A stretch of 64,000 bases of DNA, from the NCBI GenBank assembly GCA_963932465.1, contig OZ010792.1, positions 189,561,556 through 189,625,555 of the forward strand, written 5' to 3'. This DNA is from Maratus speciosus. Its lineage: Eukaryota > Arthropoda > Arachnida > Araneae > Salticidae. How positions within the stretch are numbered: the stretch's first letter is position 1; each line of letters begins with the position of its first letter. The notes beneath the pieces were generated by a model. The model searched no databases and had not been told where the DNA came from. It saw only the letters and a program-made list of their open reading frames with translations. Below, in pieces: positions 36,073 to 46,385 of the stretch. The position numbers and the translations under genes were made by a program.

Positions 36073-36852
36073 CTATTCAGATATGGCAATCCCAAAACTT
36101 TCTTCTATCTCATTCATGTTAATACTTCCTGAAAAAGTAGTATAGCAGCGCCACCGGTTAGGTGATTTACACCAAAATCCAATCAACAGCTACTTATGTC
36201 AACTTCTAACTAAACCTGAAGTTTGATGAAAATTTGCATTAGTTCTTGAGATACAGCTATTGCGGAAATCGTAAGCAATTCTCCACAGCAGTTGCACCTG
36301 TTGGGCGATTTACACCAAAAACTAAACAGCCCTAATTTATATCACGGACTAACTCAATCTGAACTTTAATGAAAAGTTGTGCATTAGTTCTTGAGATAGG
36401 CTATTAGCAATAATCATGAATAAAGCAGTATAGCAGTTCCAAGTGTTTGGCGATTTACACGAAAAAGTAATCAACAACAAATTATATCAAGGACTAACTG
36501 AATCTGAAGTGTTATGAAATTTCGTGCATTGGTTCTTGAGATAGAGGTATTCCGGAAATCGTGAAAAAGGCAGCTTAGCAGCGTCACCTCTTGGGAGATT
36601 GCCACCAAAAAGTAATACTAGGGACTCATTGAATCTAAAGATTTATCAAATTCCGTTTATTAGTTCTTGAGATAGAGTGCCCGCAAAATTTTTGTCATGC
36701 AGACAGAGTCACAGACAGAATCACACACAGACATTTTCTAAAAACCATCAAATTGTGTCCAAGACCTTCTAAAACGTATAAATCCATCGAAAATCGGGGG
36801 TCGAAATTTTTTACGAATCCAATTTTTTCTTCTTGTACAGATAGAAGAAAGT
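36073..36852 (-). mobile_element. Helitron family 3, minus copy with other repeats
   Basis: The left edge has the reversed family 3 3' region ('ggcaatcccaaaactttcttctatc', 36,085-36,109), but the terminal CTAG is degraded. The right edge has the reversed 5' module (36,700-36,852: 'acagacagaatcacacacagac', 'atccatcgaaaatcggg', 'gatagaagaaag'). Between them are about four diverged ~150-bp units with 'ggcgatttacaccaaaa' and 'attagttcttgagata' (36,130-36,690). These differ from the 152-bp units at 8.5 kb: same ends, different tandem interior. Confidence 0.7.
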
Positions 36853-37199
36853 AAAAAGTTCTTTTATTCTGGAAATAACTTGTAATGTGATAGTTCAACA
36901 AAATGGCTGTTAGGTTACATATATAAAAAATAAGATTTTTATCTTTGTTTATATATTCCCTTTTCCAAAATCGTTACAAAATTTGTGAAAACTCTCAGTA
37001 GTTTTTATTGCACATTGTGGTCCGGTTTCAAACCAGAACCGAACCAAGAGTTAAGTACAGGAAAATTACTTCTATTTCTGATGAAATTTAAACCTAACTA
37101 CGTCTCTTTCTTAGTTCCGGAAATGAACAATAGAAAACTTTTTTATTAAAAAAAAATATGTGTTATAATTTCAGATATTTAAAACATAAATCTACGCTA
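36853..37199. other. No feature recognised
   Basis: AT-rich DNA between two Helitron ends. Confidence 0.4.
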
Positions 37200-39031
37200 T
37201 CTATATTATAAAGGACAAACATATCTGTGCGTAACGCATACGTCATTTTGCGAATGGCAACACTTTGAAATTTGAAATGAAATTTTGGTTTTGCAATTTT
37301 CTCTACTGAAAATTTTTAAACTTCTAAACATCGCACATTTTAAATTTTTACACCGTCGTACAAGGAAAAAAATGCTCTTTTAAATGCAATTTGTTTGAAA
37401 GCTGTATCACAATTAATTTTCGAGACATTAATTTTTTTGCAGTTTATAATAACATTTTTCTTATCGTGGCTACAAAAGTACCTCATTTCTATTGAGAGTC
37501 ATTGAAAGTAAACGGAAAATAGTTGAAAATAGGAGATACTGTATCTGTTTGTTGCCATTCTCTCACAAAACCTGAAAAAATAGTTGAAAATAAAATATGG
37601 GCTATGTCAAGAATATTGTCTGTTATTCCGTGATAATGACGTCATATGCACACTTTTCTATAGACGAAGTTTAAGACTGGGTTGTAACAGTAGATTGCTT
37701 TAGCGGATGCAAATGGCGTCATTTTATAAAAAAAAAAGCCTGCGTTTTAATTCTTAAACCTGAATTATGTTTCGTAGAAGTGCGTCATTTTCACAACCCA
37801 GCTGCTTTGAAATACTTCACACGTGAAAATGCTTCACTTTTGAAAATAATGTAATCGAAAGCACACACTGATAAACGCAATATTTTACAAAAATGTAGAG
37901 TGTCTTTATAAAAGAGAGGTGACATGCAAATAATAGCGATTTATATTACAGAAATTGATGATTCTCGCCTGGATGGATTTGCTTCGCCGAGTTAGACAAG
38001 CAAACAAATAATTCGTGGTTTAAAATAATATCGTGTTCCTGAAGTTTTTGTCGAAAGTTCTCTCGAATAATAAAATTTCCACGCTATTCTTTAGGACATT
38101 CTACTATAATTTCATCAAAATAACATAATTTGCTTAATTTAATTTTTCCTAATTTTATATAATCGATATATTTAAAACACAAGTGTGCTTTTTAGTCATC
38201 TGCCCTGATCTTTCTGTTGAACCAATTTTACTAATATATATTTTTTTAAACTGAAAGCTCTTCTTTGTAGATGTGGTCGCACTATCTGTTTTTTTTTTAA
38301 TATCCCCACTTTTATATTTTAATTTTAAAAACATTTTATGAAATTTCTTCAAAATGGTGAAAATTAGATAGCTTTCATTGCTGCAGACAAGAGAGAAATA
38401 ATGAGATATTTTAAACTTTATTCATGCTATTTTCTGATAAAAATTGAAAATTGTTGATAAAAATTGTTGTATAGGGTTTAGTGGTGCAAAATCCCATTAG
38501 GAGCAGAAAATTATATTAGGGCATAATAACGGAAAATGACATACTGCTTTTGAAAACACGCATTTTTCCTCATAAATTTTCTATAGTGATTTTCCTTCTG
38601 CATGTGTACTGATACTAAGTTTCAGACACTAGGCGAAATGCTTATTTAAGTGGAAATGAAGTCATATTTAAAAGAAAACGATCATTTTCTTAGATAAAAC
38701 TAAGCCTTTTAACACAAATGCGTCTAAAAACCATAAATTACGGAAATTTTTACTCTCCAAAATTGAGATTAGAATCTCAAATAAGGAGTGCGTCTTTTCA
38801 CATAAAACATGTTGCTGGCAATCTTGACTTCAAGTTTTGAGTTAAAATGATTTTTAAATGATCAAACAAAATACAATTTAAAAAAAATGATGAATATGGA
38901 CATGAGAAGTGCGCATGCAAATTTTGAGAAGGTGAAAATTTCTGTTTTCATTCCGGAAATCCAAGCATAAGAGCATCAATTGATAACCACATCCTAATAA
39001 CTGATCTTTATTATATTTTACTGATTATGTA

Positions 39032-40119
39032 TCTATATTATAAAGAACAAACGTATCTGTGCGTAACGCTGACGTCCTTTTGCGAATGGCAATGCTTCAC
39101 GATAAAGTTTCGGTCTTGAAATTTTCGCTACTGCATTCTTTCAATCTTCTGACCATTATACATTTTCAATTTTTGTCGCATAGGGAAATAAATGTACTTT
39201 CAAATGCAATTTGTTTAAAAACTGTATTCATTGACTGATATATTATATTTTCTAAAATAATTTTTAAGCATGATTTTTTTTTAAAGTTTATCTTATCACG
39301 TGCCGGTTCCAATACATAAAATAATAAACATTTTGCACATAAAGCAACAAACATTTTTCAACATTTGTTTCTGACTATTTTTGCATATTGAAATTCGTAC
39401 ATCCTTTATAAGCAAATAAAAGAATAATATTAAAAAAACTCACCAAACAACCATATTTGTGAAAGACAAATTAACGAAATTAATACTTCTTTTATAAACA
39501 AATAAAAGAATAATATTGAAAAAACACAAATCTAACATATTTGTAATCGTACAATTTAAATTTTTAGATCACCAAATAGGATTTTTTTTTCAAATGGAAT
39601 TTGATGTTCATCTCAGTTTACTGATTGTCTATGGTTTTAAAAACAATTTTAAAGCATGAAATATTTTTTAATTTATCTATATCGCGCGGAGCTCGATTAC
39701 AAAAGATTAATCCGTTTGCCCTTAAAACAAAATAAAGCGTTCATCATTTTCTTACGGCTAATTTCTATTTAAAAAACTTTCCTATGAATGAATAAATAAA
39801 ATAACATAAATAAAACACAAATTTACCAGACATGTATAAGCTCTGGAATTATCAGAATATAAAAGGATGGCATAAGTAGTAAAATCTTGGCAAATAACTC
39901 TTAGCATGCGGCTAATAAGAAACTATCGCTTTTGATAAATTTCAAAAATGTATTTGATTGTGTAATTGGTATTTTCCATATGAAAAATGCTCTTTTAATG
40001 TAAGTGGTCAATCTAAAAAAATTATTGCATTTAAAAAAATTGTTAGTTTTCAAAAAAAAAAAAAAAAAATGTTTTCACCTACATTCTTTAACCGGGGAAG
40101 CCCGGGTACGATCCCCTAG
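39032..40119 (+). mobile_element. Helitron family 2 (H2), complete non-autonomous
   Basis: It starts TCTATATTATAAAGAACAAAC after A (39,031) and ends GGGTACGATCCCCTAG before T (40,120). A GGGGA / TCCCC pairing lies just upstream of CTAG. It is 1,088 bp, with related ~350-bp internal stretches ('taatttttaagcatga...' near 39,255 and 39,640). No Rep/helicase frame. The sister copy is 60,313-63,195 (minus). Confidence 0.85.
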
Positions 40120-40730
40120 TATATATAAAATCCTAATGAAATTAATTTATGAAACGGCTGATTAAGCGACTAATTATGTTTCATTGCGATTTCTCCTAAA
40201 ATATCGATTATTATGCGGCGAAATTAACAAAAAAACCGTATTGATTTGCATATTTCAAAACTGCTATATAAATTTTAAAATTTGAATTAGTTTCTGAGAT
40301 ATTAATTTTTTTCTAATTTTAAACACTTTTCTCTAATGACGGCAACTCAAATTTTAATCATAATATGTACATATTTTTTTCATTTTAGAAAAGGTTATTA
40401 TTTTAAACTAATTTGGCAACCAGTTTGATTTCCCTTACATGTATGCCAAGATGTGCACCATGTTACTTTTATTCATAACTCAATTTACTTGAACAATCTT
40501 TCGCCAATTCGGAAGTTTCTGATAGAGATTTCAAGAACTCGGTATTTTTATGTTAGCGGGACGCAGGTGATAAATTGCCAATTATAAGTGAAAAATTGCA
40601 ATTAATTTCATTTAAAATATAATACTTTTATTCTTTTTATTTAAAATACACAGCTTTCATTTAAAACTGAAACATTTAAAATTAATGGCACTTTCTTTCT
40701 TTTTTTTTTTAAACGAAACGAAAAGTATTA

Positions 40731-41033
40731 GGCACACATGTCATATACGCACCGGAGCACCTAATTGGTTCCAAAATGGAGTCATTTTGCTTGACATGGT
40801 AACCCGGCTATCGTTGTTTATTTATCAATAAATGTTTATTTACTTTTTTAAAATTATATAAATTGTTTTGTTCTATAGTTATTAATTGTTTTATTTATTA
40901 ATTGTTATTTCATTTTAAAAACAATAGAAAATTATTTAGAAATACATATCTAACTGGTATTCGAAAACGAGGTTTTCGCAAAATTGTCGTAAAAAAATCG
41001 CGCCTAACCCGGTGCGTATATGACATCAGTGCC
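40731..41033. mobile_element. hAT-like MITE with GGCAC ends
   Basis: The ends GGCACACATGTCATATACGC and GCGTATATGACATCAGTGCC are inverted repeats. The 8-bp flanks are AAGTATTA (40,723-40,730) and AAATATTA (41,034-41,041). The same insertion, with the same target octamer reversed, is at 59,236-59,839, so it entered before the composite Helitron was copied. Confidence 0.85.
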
Positions 41034-42320
41034 AAATATTAAATAATACAACAAACGATTACATTTAATTTCAACTTCAAAGTAATGTTTTAACTTATCA
41101 CTCGAAAAAAAATGCTAACTGGCGAGTTAAAAAAAAGCTATTGGCGAGATTTGCACCCGGCTAAGATAAAAATACCAAGAATTCTTTGTGATCATGGCAA
41201 TTTTATGTAGTTTTATTTGATTTTTTTTTTCGTAGATTTATTTTTTTTAAAATTTAAATGGAAGCCTTTCATGAGAAAAGCGAAGGGATCGCCCCGTAAT
41301 TGTTTATGGCAGTTACATCACTTGGACTATTATAATATAGAGGAAATGAAGGCGACGGAATAATGTTTGGCGACTTATCAGCTGTGCCTGGCTAGTATTA
41401 AAGTACCAAGATGGCACCTGGAATATAAGAAGCGAAGTAGTCCGCCCGGAACTATTGATGATACTCACTTGACTTAAGCTATTATTATAGATATTGTTTT
41501 CGACTGTAGAAACAGCGAAAAGAATAATATTTCCTTACGATTAAAAATTGATTTACACGTGACTATTAAAAACGGGAAATATTTTTTTTAAATTACTACT
41601 AAATGAGTACGTGTTAAAAACAGGAAAATATTGAAAATTATGTCATGAAAATTGTATTTACACATGAATATTGAACGAGAAAGGAAACTTTAAAGTAATA
41701 AATACATTGATATGCGTTTAAAGCAGTAATAATAGTAATTTCCTCACTTTTAAAATGGCCAGATAATAATACTGCCAAACAATTTAAATATATCTATGCG
41801 GGACATTAATTACATATTTTGAGATGATCCTTTTAATTAATGTTTCCAATTCTAAGACACCGCGAATAATATTTCTTTTCTAAAAGCAAAAGTATTTTCA
41901 TGTGAATGCTAAAAAGAGAAAGAAAGCTTTAGTGAAAATTATGTTAGATTTAAAACGATACATTTGAAATTTCAGTATTGCATTATGTTAATCGTTTTAT
42001 AACGCTGTTAAAAAATACCGGGAGGCAAAGACTCTATTTAGTTCATTCATTTTATTTTAGCTTCTTTTCAACTGTTTAACTGGTCTTCTTTAATCAAACG
42101 CGAAAACAGACATTGGATGTCTTAACAGCAACTTATTCGGCCTTAAAATTTTCGCAATTAATAGGAATTAAATGGAAACCCGTTTACAGGGAGATCGCCT
42201 AAGGTTTTTCCATTATAATTCAATCTTCTCTAATCTTTTTAAAGCCGATCAAATTAGCGTGTTTCTAGATTCTGCGGTATCTGAACGGGGGGGGGGGGGG
42301 TTGGCGGGCGTAGCTTGCAA

Positions 42321-42780
42321 ATAGCAGATCACTTTAGTTGAAATATAGAATATTGATTGTTTTTGTTAGATCAAAATTAAATTTTTTCTTTGAAGTTGTG
42401 TTTTTTTATTTGTTGTTAATTTTCTTACATTTTAGGAATATTTTTTTTCTTTCTAAATTTACATTAAGCTATTTCCAATTGTCAATACAGGTTAAGTTTA
42501 CTTCCGTTTTCTTAATTCAGTGCTTTGCTGTCCCCTGGCTAAGTCTTGGAATAGGATATGCTTTATGTGGGTGCTTGGTAGGTGATGGTGGTTTTACACT
42601 GCTAGTTTCGGGTTCTGCAGGCTTTAAATTGATCTGAGATGTTTTGATTAGCACTCATGAATTTGCTTCAACTTGTGTCGTGTTTACTGGTGAGGGCATT
42701 TCACTATCCGCTAAAGCAGAAAAGAAATGGCTGCATTGTTTTTGAAACGGAAGATACCAGTGTCCTTAAAGTCACTATTA
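42321..42780. other. Unrecognised, slightly GC-richer stretch
   Basis: The plus-strand frame 42,338-42,637 is hydrophobic and has no domain I know; the part around 42,520-42,620 is richer in G+C. It abuts the 3' end of the Penelope-like element. It could be a piece of an unrelated repeat; I make no call. Confidence 0.3.
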
Positions 42781-43051
42781 GCTTAAACTTACACTATGTG
42801 CAAAACTACTTAAAAGATGACAGAATACTAAAAAGATGTTAAATTGTTCTAATACCTTAGTATTTTCAACTATAAAAAAACATAGTCTTCGTCTGAGGAA
42901 TAAAAGAAATACAATTGTTCTTGGCGTCTAATTTTCAAAAATTCACGTTGATGGTGACGAAAGGAGTGAAAGTTGAAGTTAATTTTTAGATCCGGAAAAC
43001 ATTAATAAATAAAACATGCATATAGGGAGTGGAATATTACTCGTTTTATGA

Positions 43052-43711
43052 TTATTTAAGTAAACTGAGCCAAATTCTGGGTATGTTGTAGGATAAAACG
43101 TTATTGCAAACAGTATTTTCTTTAGTAATAATTTCTATTGATTCGCGGATGATTAAATCATGATAATTCTTTGAGGGATATATAATTTTTGCGTCTTCGA
43201 AATTAACTTGTATATTCTGCTTCTGGTTAAGTCTTGACAGGGCTGTAGTAGGTCGGTTATACTTTAAATCTCTCAAATGTTCTTTAATACGGACTTTAAG
43301 TTTACGTGAAGTCATTCCTATGTATTCGAGATAAATATTTTCTGTTTTCAGTGGAATTATATATACTCCAGAAATTTCATCTTCCGGGATCGGGTCTATT
43401 TTGGCACAAATTAGATTTTTTAGTTTTGCTGGAGGAGTGGCGATTAAGTTTACGTCAGAACGGAAAAGTGCATGTCTGAGTTTTTCGAAAAGTTCTGGTA
43501 TGTACATCATCTTGCAATATCTCATATTACACCGTGGAGTTTTTTGTATTTTCATATGGTTCTTCTGTAAGTTGATTAGCTTATCAATAATGCGTATTGG
43601 GAAACCATTCTCAACTGCAATGTTTCTAATGGTATTTAATTCATTTTCAAGGTGATTAATAGAGCAAAAACTAATAGCTCGTCTTACATAAAAGTTGAAC
43701 GGAGCAAGTTT
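43052..43711 (-). pseudogene. Penelope-like GIY-YIG endonuclease part
   Basis: In phase with the RT core after the TAG. It holds the linker (ENELNTI...) and the GIY-YIG domain: GVY, then YIG 15 residues on, the basic stretch RKLKVRIKEH with the conserved Arg, and a later RESIEI with the conserved Glu. The paired cysteines often found between GVY and YIG in Penelope-like elements are missing. An ATG-initiated frame covers 43,052-43,555. Confidence 0.9.
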
Positions 43712-44413
43712 CTAGTTAAAAGGTGATGTACTTTCAAAAGGAATGGTGCTGTTAGACTTATATACTTTTCTGTAGACTGTGCGCTCAATTGTTAAGTTTG
43801 ATAAATCTTTAATTAGCATTACGTGAAGAGATGATAACTCATTATTATTTTCTATTTCGATGGTAAATTTTATGTTAGGGTCCATATTATTTATTCTGTT
43901 AAGAAATGCGTACAATTCAGATAAGCCATGATTCCATACTATGAAAATGTCGTCCACATAACGATACCATACTGATGGAGTTAAAACGCTGTCTGCAAAA
44001 ATTCTTTCTTCAAATGGACGTAATTTGAATTTGGCTAAAATACTTGAGATGGGGGAACCCATTGGTGCTCCTTTAGTCTGCTTATAAATCCTCTTATTAA
44101 AAATGAAAATATTATTTCCAGTAACTAGGTTAAGTCCAGATTTTACGGTGGTCTTCATTTCTGAGTTTAATGATGGCTCGTTATCAATAAAGTTATTAAT
44201 GATTAATTTTACTTCGTCGACGTCGATTGATGGGAAAAGTGAAATGATCTCAAAACTTGCTAAAACACTCTCTTTATTGAGCTTCAAATCTTTAATCCGG
44301 TTAATGAAATCAGTGGTCGACGTTAAACTATGGTTAGACGGTGGTAGAAAAAGGTTCAGAAAAATGAACAAATGCTTTTTCAAGGAAATATGTTGAGCCT
44401 GCACATTTTCCAA
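43712..44413 (-). pseudogene. Penelope-like RT core
   Basis: The frame has 233 codons. Motif A is SFEIISLF (residues 53-60), where the family has SFD; the catalytic Asp is Glu here. Motif B is KGAPMGSPISS (114-124) and motif C is RYVDDIF (151-157) with the YVDD box intact. The frame ends at a TAG after SPFN; the second copy has a Tyr codon there, so this is a point mutation, and the coding frame resumes immediately in the same phase. Confidence 0.9.
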
Positions 44414-44999
44414 CTATCGGCCTTAAAGGAAAATTATTTTTATGGTCCTTTAGTCTCCCAAATAGCCTTGGAGTGGTGGCGGTGTTATTCACTCTTAATT
44501 TGCTTTTCATTATTGGTGGCCAACATCCTCTATTGATTAAAGCTTCAGTTTTACTCTGGATTTGGTTGTTCGGATCCTTGCCAAGTGGTGTGCATTCCAT
44601 ATCTGCGATGCATGTTTCCATTTTTGCAATATAATCCACACGGTTCATTATTGCGATTTTATCTGTTTTGTCTGTCTGTATAATAATAATATTTTGATCT
44701 GCTTTAAGTCGATTAATTACCAGATTATTTTTATTTTTATTTTTAATACTTGATTTTGTAACGAATGCTTGCACATTATTATACATAACACTTCTCGCAA
44801 CATCTCTTTTCTGTGGGTGTATTGACAGGGTAACTTTTCCACAATCAGCGATTATGCTCTTGGAGTTTACATTATTCTTACACTTATATTTAGGACCTTT
44901 TACTAAAACTTCATCTTCCTTACTCGATATTTCTCTATTCGAAATATTAATACATGGCACCGGTTTGCACTTATGATTTTCTGATTTCAAAATACTCAA
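44334..44999 (-). pseudogene. Penelope-like RT, N-terminal part
   Basis: This 221-codon frame covers the fingers region of a Penelope-like reverse transcriptase. Typical marks are KGPKYKC (residues about 34-40), a TDKTDKIAIMNRVDY block (the family's DKG...Y motif) and FGRLKDHKNNFPLRPIVG (the family's YGLPKIHK...PLRPIV motif). It overlaps the RT core frame by 80 bp, which marks a frameshift. Upstream coding continues in another frame to about 45,170. Confidence 0.85.
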
Positions 45000-45248
45000 A
45001 TTATTGAATTTCTTTTGTATGGTTCTCGACTTAATTTTCGTTGTATATCTCTGTAATGCTCTGTAAGACGTAGTGCGCTGTCAAAATTTGGTGCTGGTAA
45101 TAAACCCGCTAATGAATTATATAGGTCGAAAACTTTCACTGTAATCTGGTCAATTAATTTATATTTACTACGTTTTACGCACTACATAATACGACGACAT
45201 TTTCATACGGACGACATTTTCATAGTATGGGATCATGGCTTATGTGAA

Positions 45249-45479
45249 TTGAACGCATTTCTTAACAGAATAAACAATATGGACCCTAACATAAAATTTA
45301 CCATCGAAATAGAAAATAATAACGAGTTATCATTTCTTGACGTAATGCTAATTAAAGATTTATCAAACTCAACAACTGAGCGCACAGTCTATAGAAAAGT
45401 AAATAAGTCTAACAGCACCATTTCTTTTGAAAGTACATCACCTTTTAACTACAAACTTGCTCCGTCAACTTTTATGTGA
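45249..45479 (+). pseudogene. Penelope-like RT thumb fragment
   Basis: This is the 76-codon region just after RT motif C, with the conserved SFLDVMLIKD block (about residues 28-37) and VYRKVNKSNS (about 48-57). Compared with the long copy it lacks one T near 45,465. The resulting frameshift ends this frame, and the endonuclease frame starts 4 bp before its end. Confidence 0.8.
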
Positions 45480-46111
45480 GACGAACTTTTAGTGTTTGCT
45501 CTATTAATCAACTTGAAAATGAATTAAATACCATTAGAAGCATTGCAGTTGAGAATGGTTTCCCAATACACCTTATTGATAAGCTAATCAACTCACAGAA
45601 GAACCATATGGAAATACAAAAAACTCCACGTTGTAATATGAGATATTGCAAGATGAAGTACATACCAGAACTTTTCGAAAAACTCAGACATGCACTTTTC
45701 CGCTTTGACGTAAACTTAATCGCCACTCCTCCAGCAAAACTGAAAAATCTAATTTATGCCAAAATAGGTACGATCACGGAAGATGAAATTTCTGGAGTAT
45801 ATATAATTCCACTGAAAACAGAAAATATTTATCTCGAATACATAGGAATGACTTCACGTAAACTTAAAGTCCGTATTAAAGAACATTTGAAAGATTTAAA
45901 GTATAACCGACCTACTACAGCCCTGTCAAGACTTAACCAGAAGCAAAATATACAAGTTAATTTCGAAGACGCAAAAATTATATATCCCTCAAAGAATTAT
46001 CATGATTTAAACATCCGCGAATCAATAGAAATTATTACTAAAGAAAATACTGTTTGCAATGACGTTTTATCCTACAACATACTCAGAATTTGGCTCAGTT
46101 TACTTAAATAA
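45476..46111 (+). pseudogene. Penelope-like GIY-YIG endonuclease, open frame
   Basis: An uninterrupted 211-residue frame. GVY is at 107-109, YIG at 122-124, the catalytic Arg probably at 133, the metal-binding Glu at 182 and an Asn at 191. It is intact as a domain but severed from the RT by truncation and frameshift, so it is not a complete element. The start codon given is simply the first ATG; in the element this region would be the C-terminus of a longer protein. Confidence 0.85.
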
Positions 46112-46385
46112 TCATAAAACGAGTAATATTCCACTTCCCTATATCCATGTTTTATTTATTAATGTTTTCCGGATCTAAAAATTAACTTCAACTTTCACTC
46201 CTTTCGTCACCATCTGCGTGAATTTTTGAAAATTAGACACCAACAACAATTGTATTTCTTATATTCCTCAGACGAAGACTATGTTTTTTATAGTTGAAAG
46301 TACTAAGGTATTAAAATAATTTAACATCTTTTTAGTATTCTGTCATCTTTTAAGTAGTTTTGCACATGGTGTAAGTTTAAGTTTA

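Larger units (their letters stand above)
37200..42320 (+). mobile_element. Composite Helitron, plus copy
   Basis: A Helitron-type 5' end (A then TCTATATTATAAAGGACAAAC, 37,200) starts this region and the family 1 3' region (41,500-42,320) ends it; the terminal hairpin and CTAG are lost after a G-run (42,286-42,299). From 38,155 to 42,320 it is the reverse complement of 58,225-64,000, nested insertions aside. The match includes the H2 Helitron at 39,032 with its flanks and the MITE at 40,731 with its target duplication. That one element spans 37,200-42,320 is inference; the matching 5' end of the other copy lies outside the window. Numerous short frames have no transposase motif. Confidence 0.6.
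42781..45193 (-). mobile_element. Penelope-like element, long copy
   Basis: On the minus strand this carries, in order, an N-terminal segment (about 45,005-45,170, separate frame), the palm-and-fingers reverse transcriptase, a linker and a GIY-YIG endonuclease. That order defines Penelope-like elements. The 3' limit at about 42,781 is where identity with the second copy stops. The reading frame is broken by frameshifts near 45,000 and 44,340-44,410 and by an in-frame TAG at 43,712-43,714, so it is dead. Its 5' end meets the inverted second copy at about 45,193-45,210. Confidence 0.9.
45208..46385 (+). mobile_element. Penelope-like element, 5'-truncated inverted copy
   Basis: This begins abruptly within RT motif C coding (corresponding to about 43,955 of the long copy) and runs to the element's 3' end. 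Identity with the long copy is high, so both derive from the same recent source. Together the two lie head to head. The 14-mer ACGACATTTTCATA occurs twice at the junction (45,194-45,207 and 45,211-45,224). Confidence 0.9.

Noticed and set aside
36130..36700. CTCF-like sites in the other family 3 array
   Set aside because: One unit reads GGTGGCGCTGCT on the minus strand, but the others do not keep the core, so a systematic array cannot be claimed here.
42338..42637. Hydrophobic 99-codon frame as a host gene
   Set aside because: Low-complexity Phe/Leu composition from T-rich DNA, no domain, and no support from splice or promoter signals.
43401..44753. Plus-strand frames opposite the Penelope-like element, and the matching minus frame at 45,508-45,726
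   Set aside because: They are antisense shadows of the RT and endonuclease reading frames.
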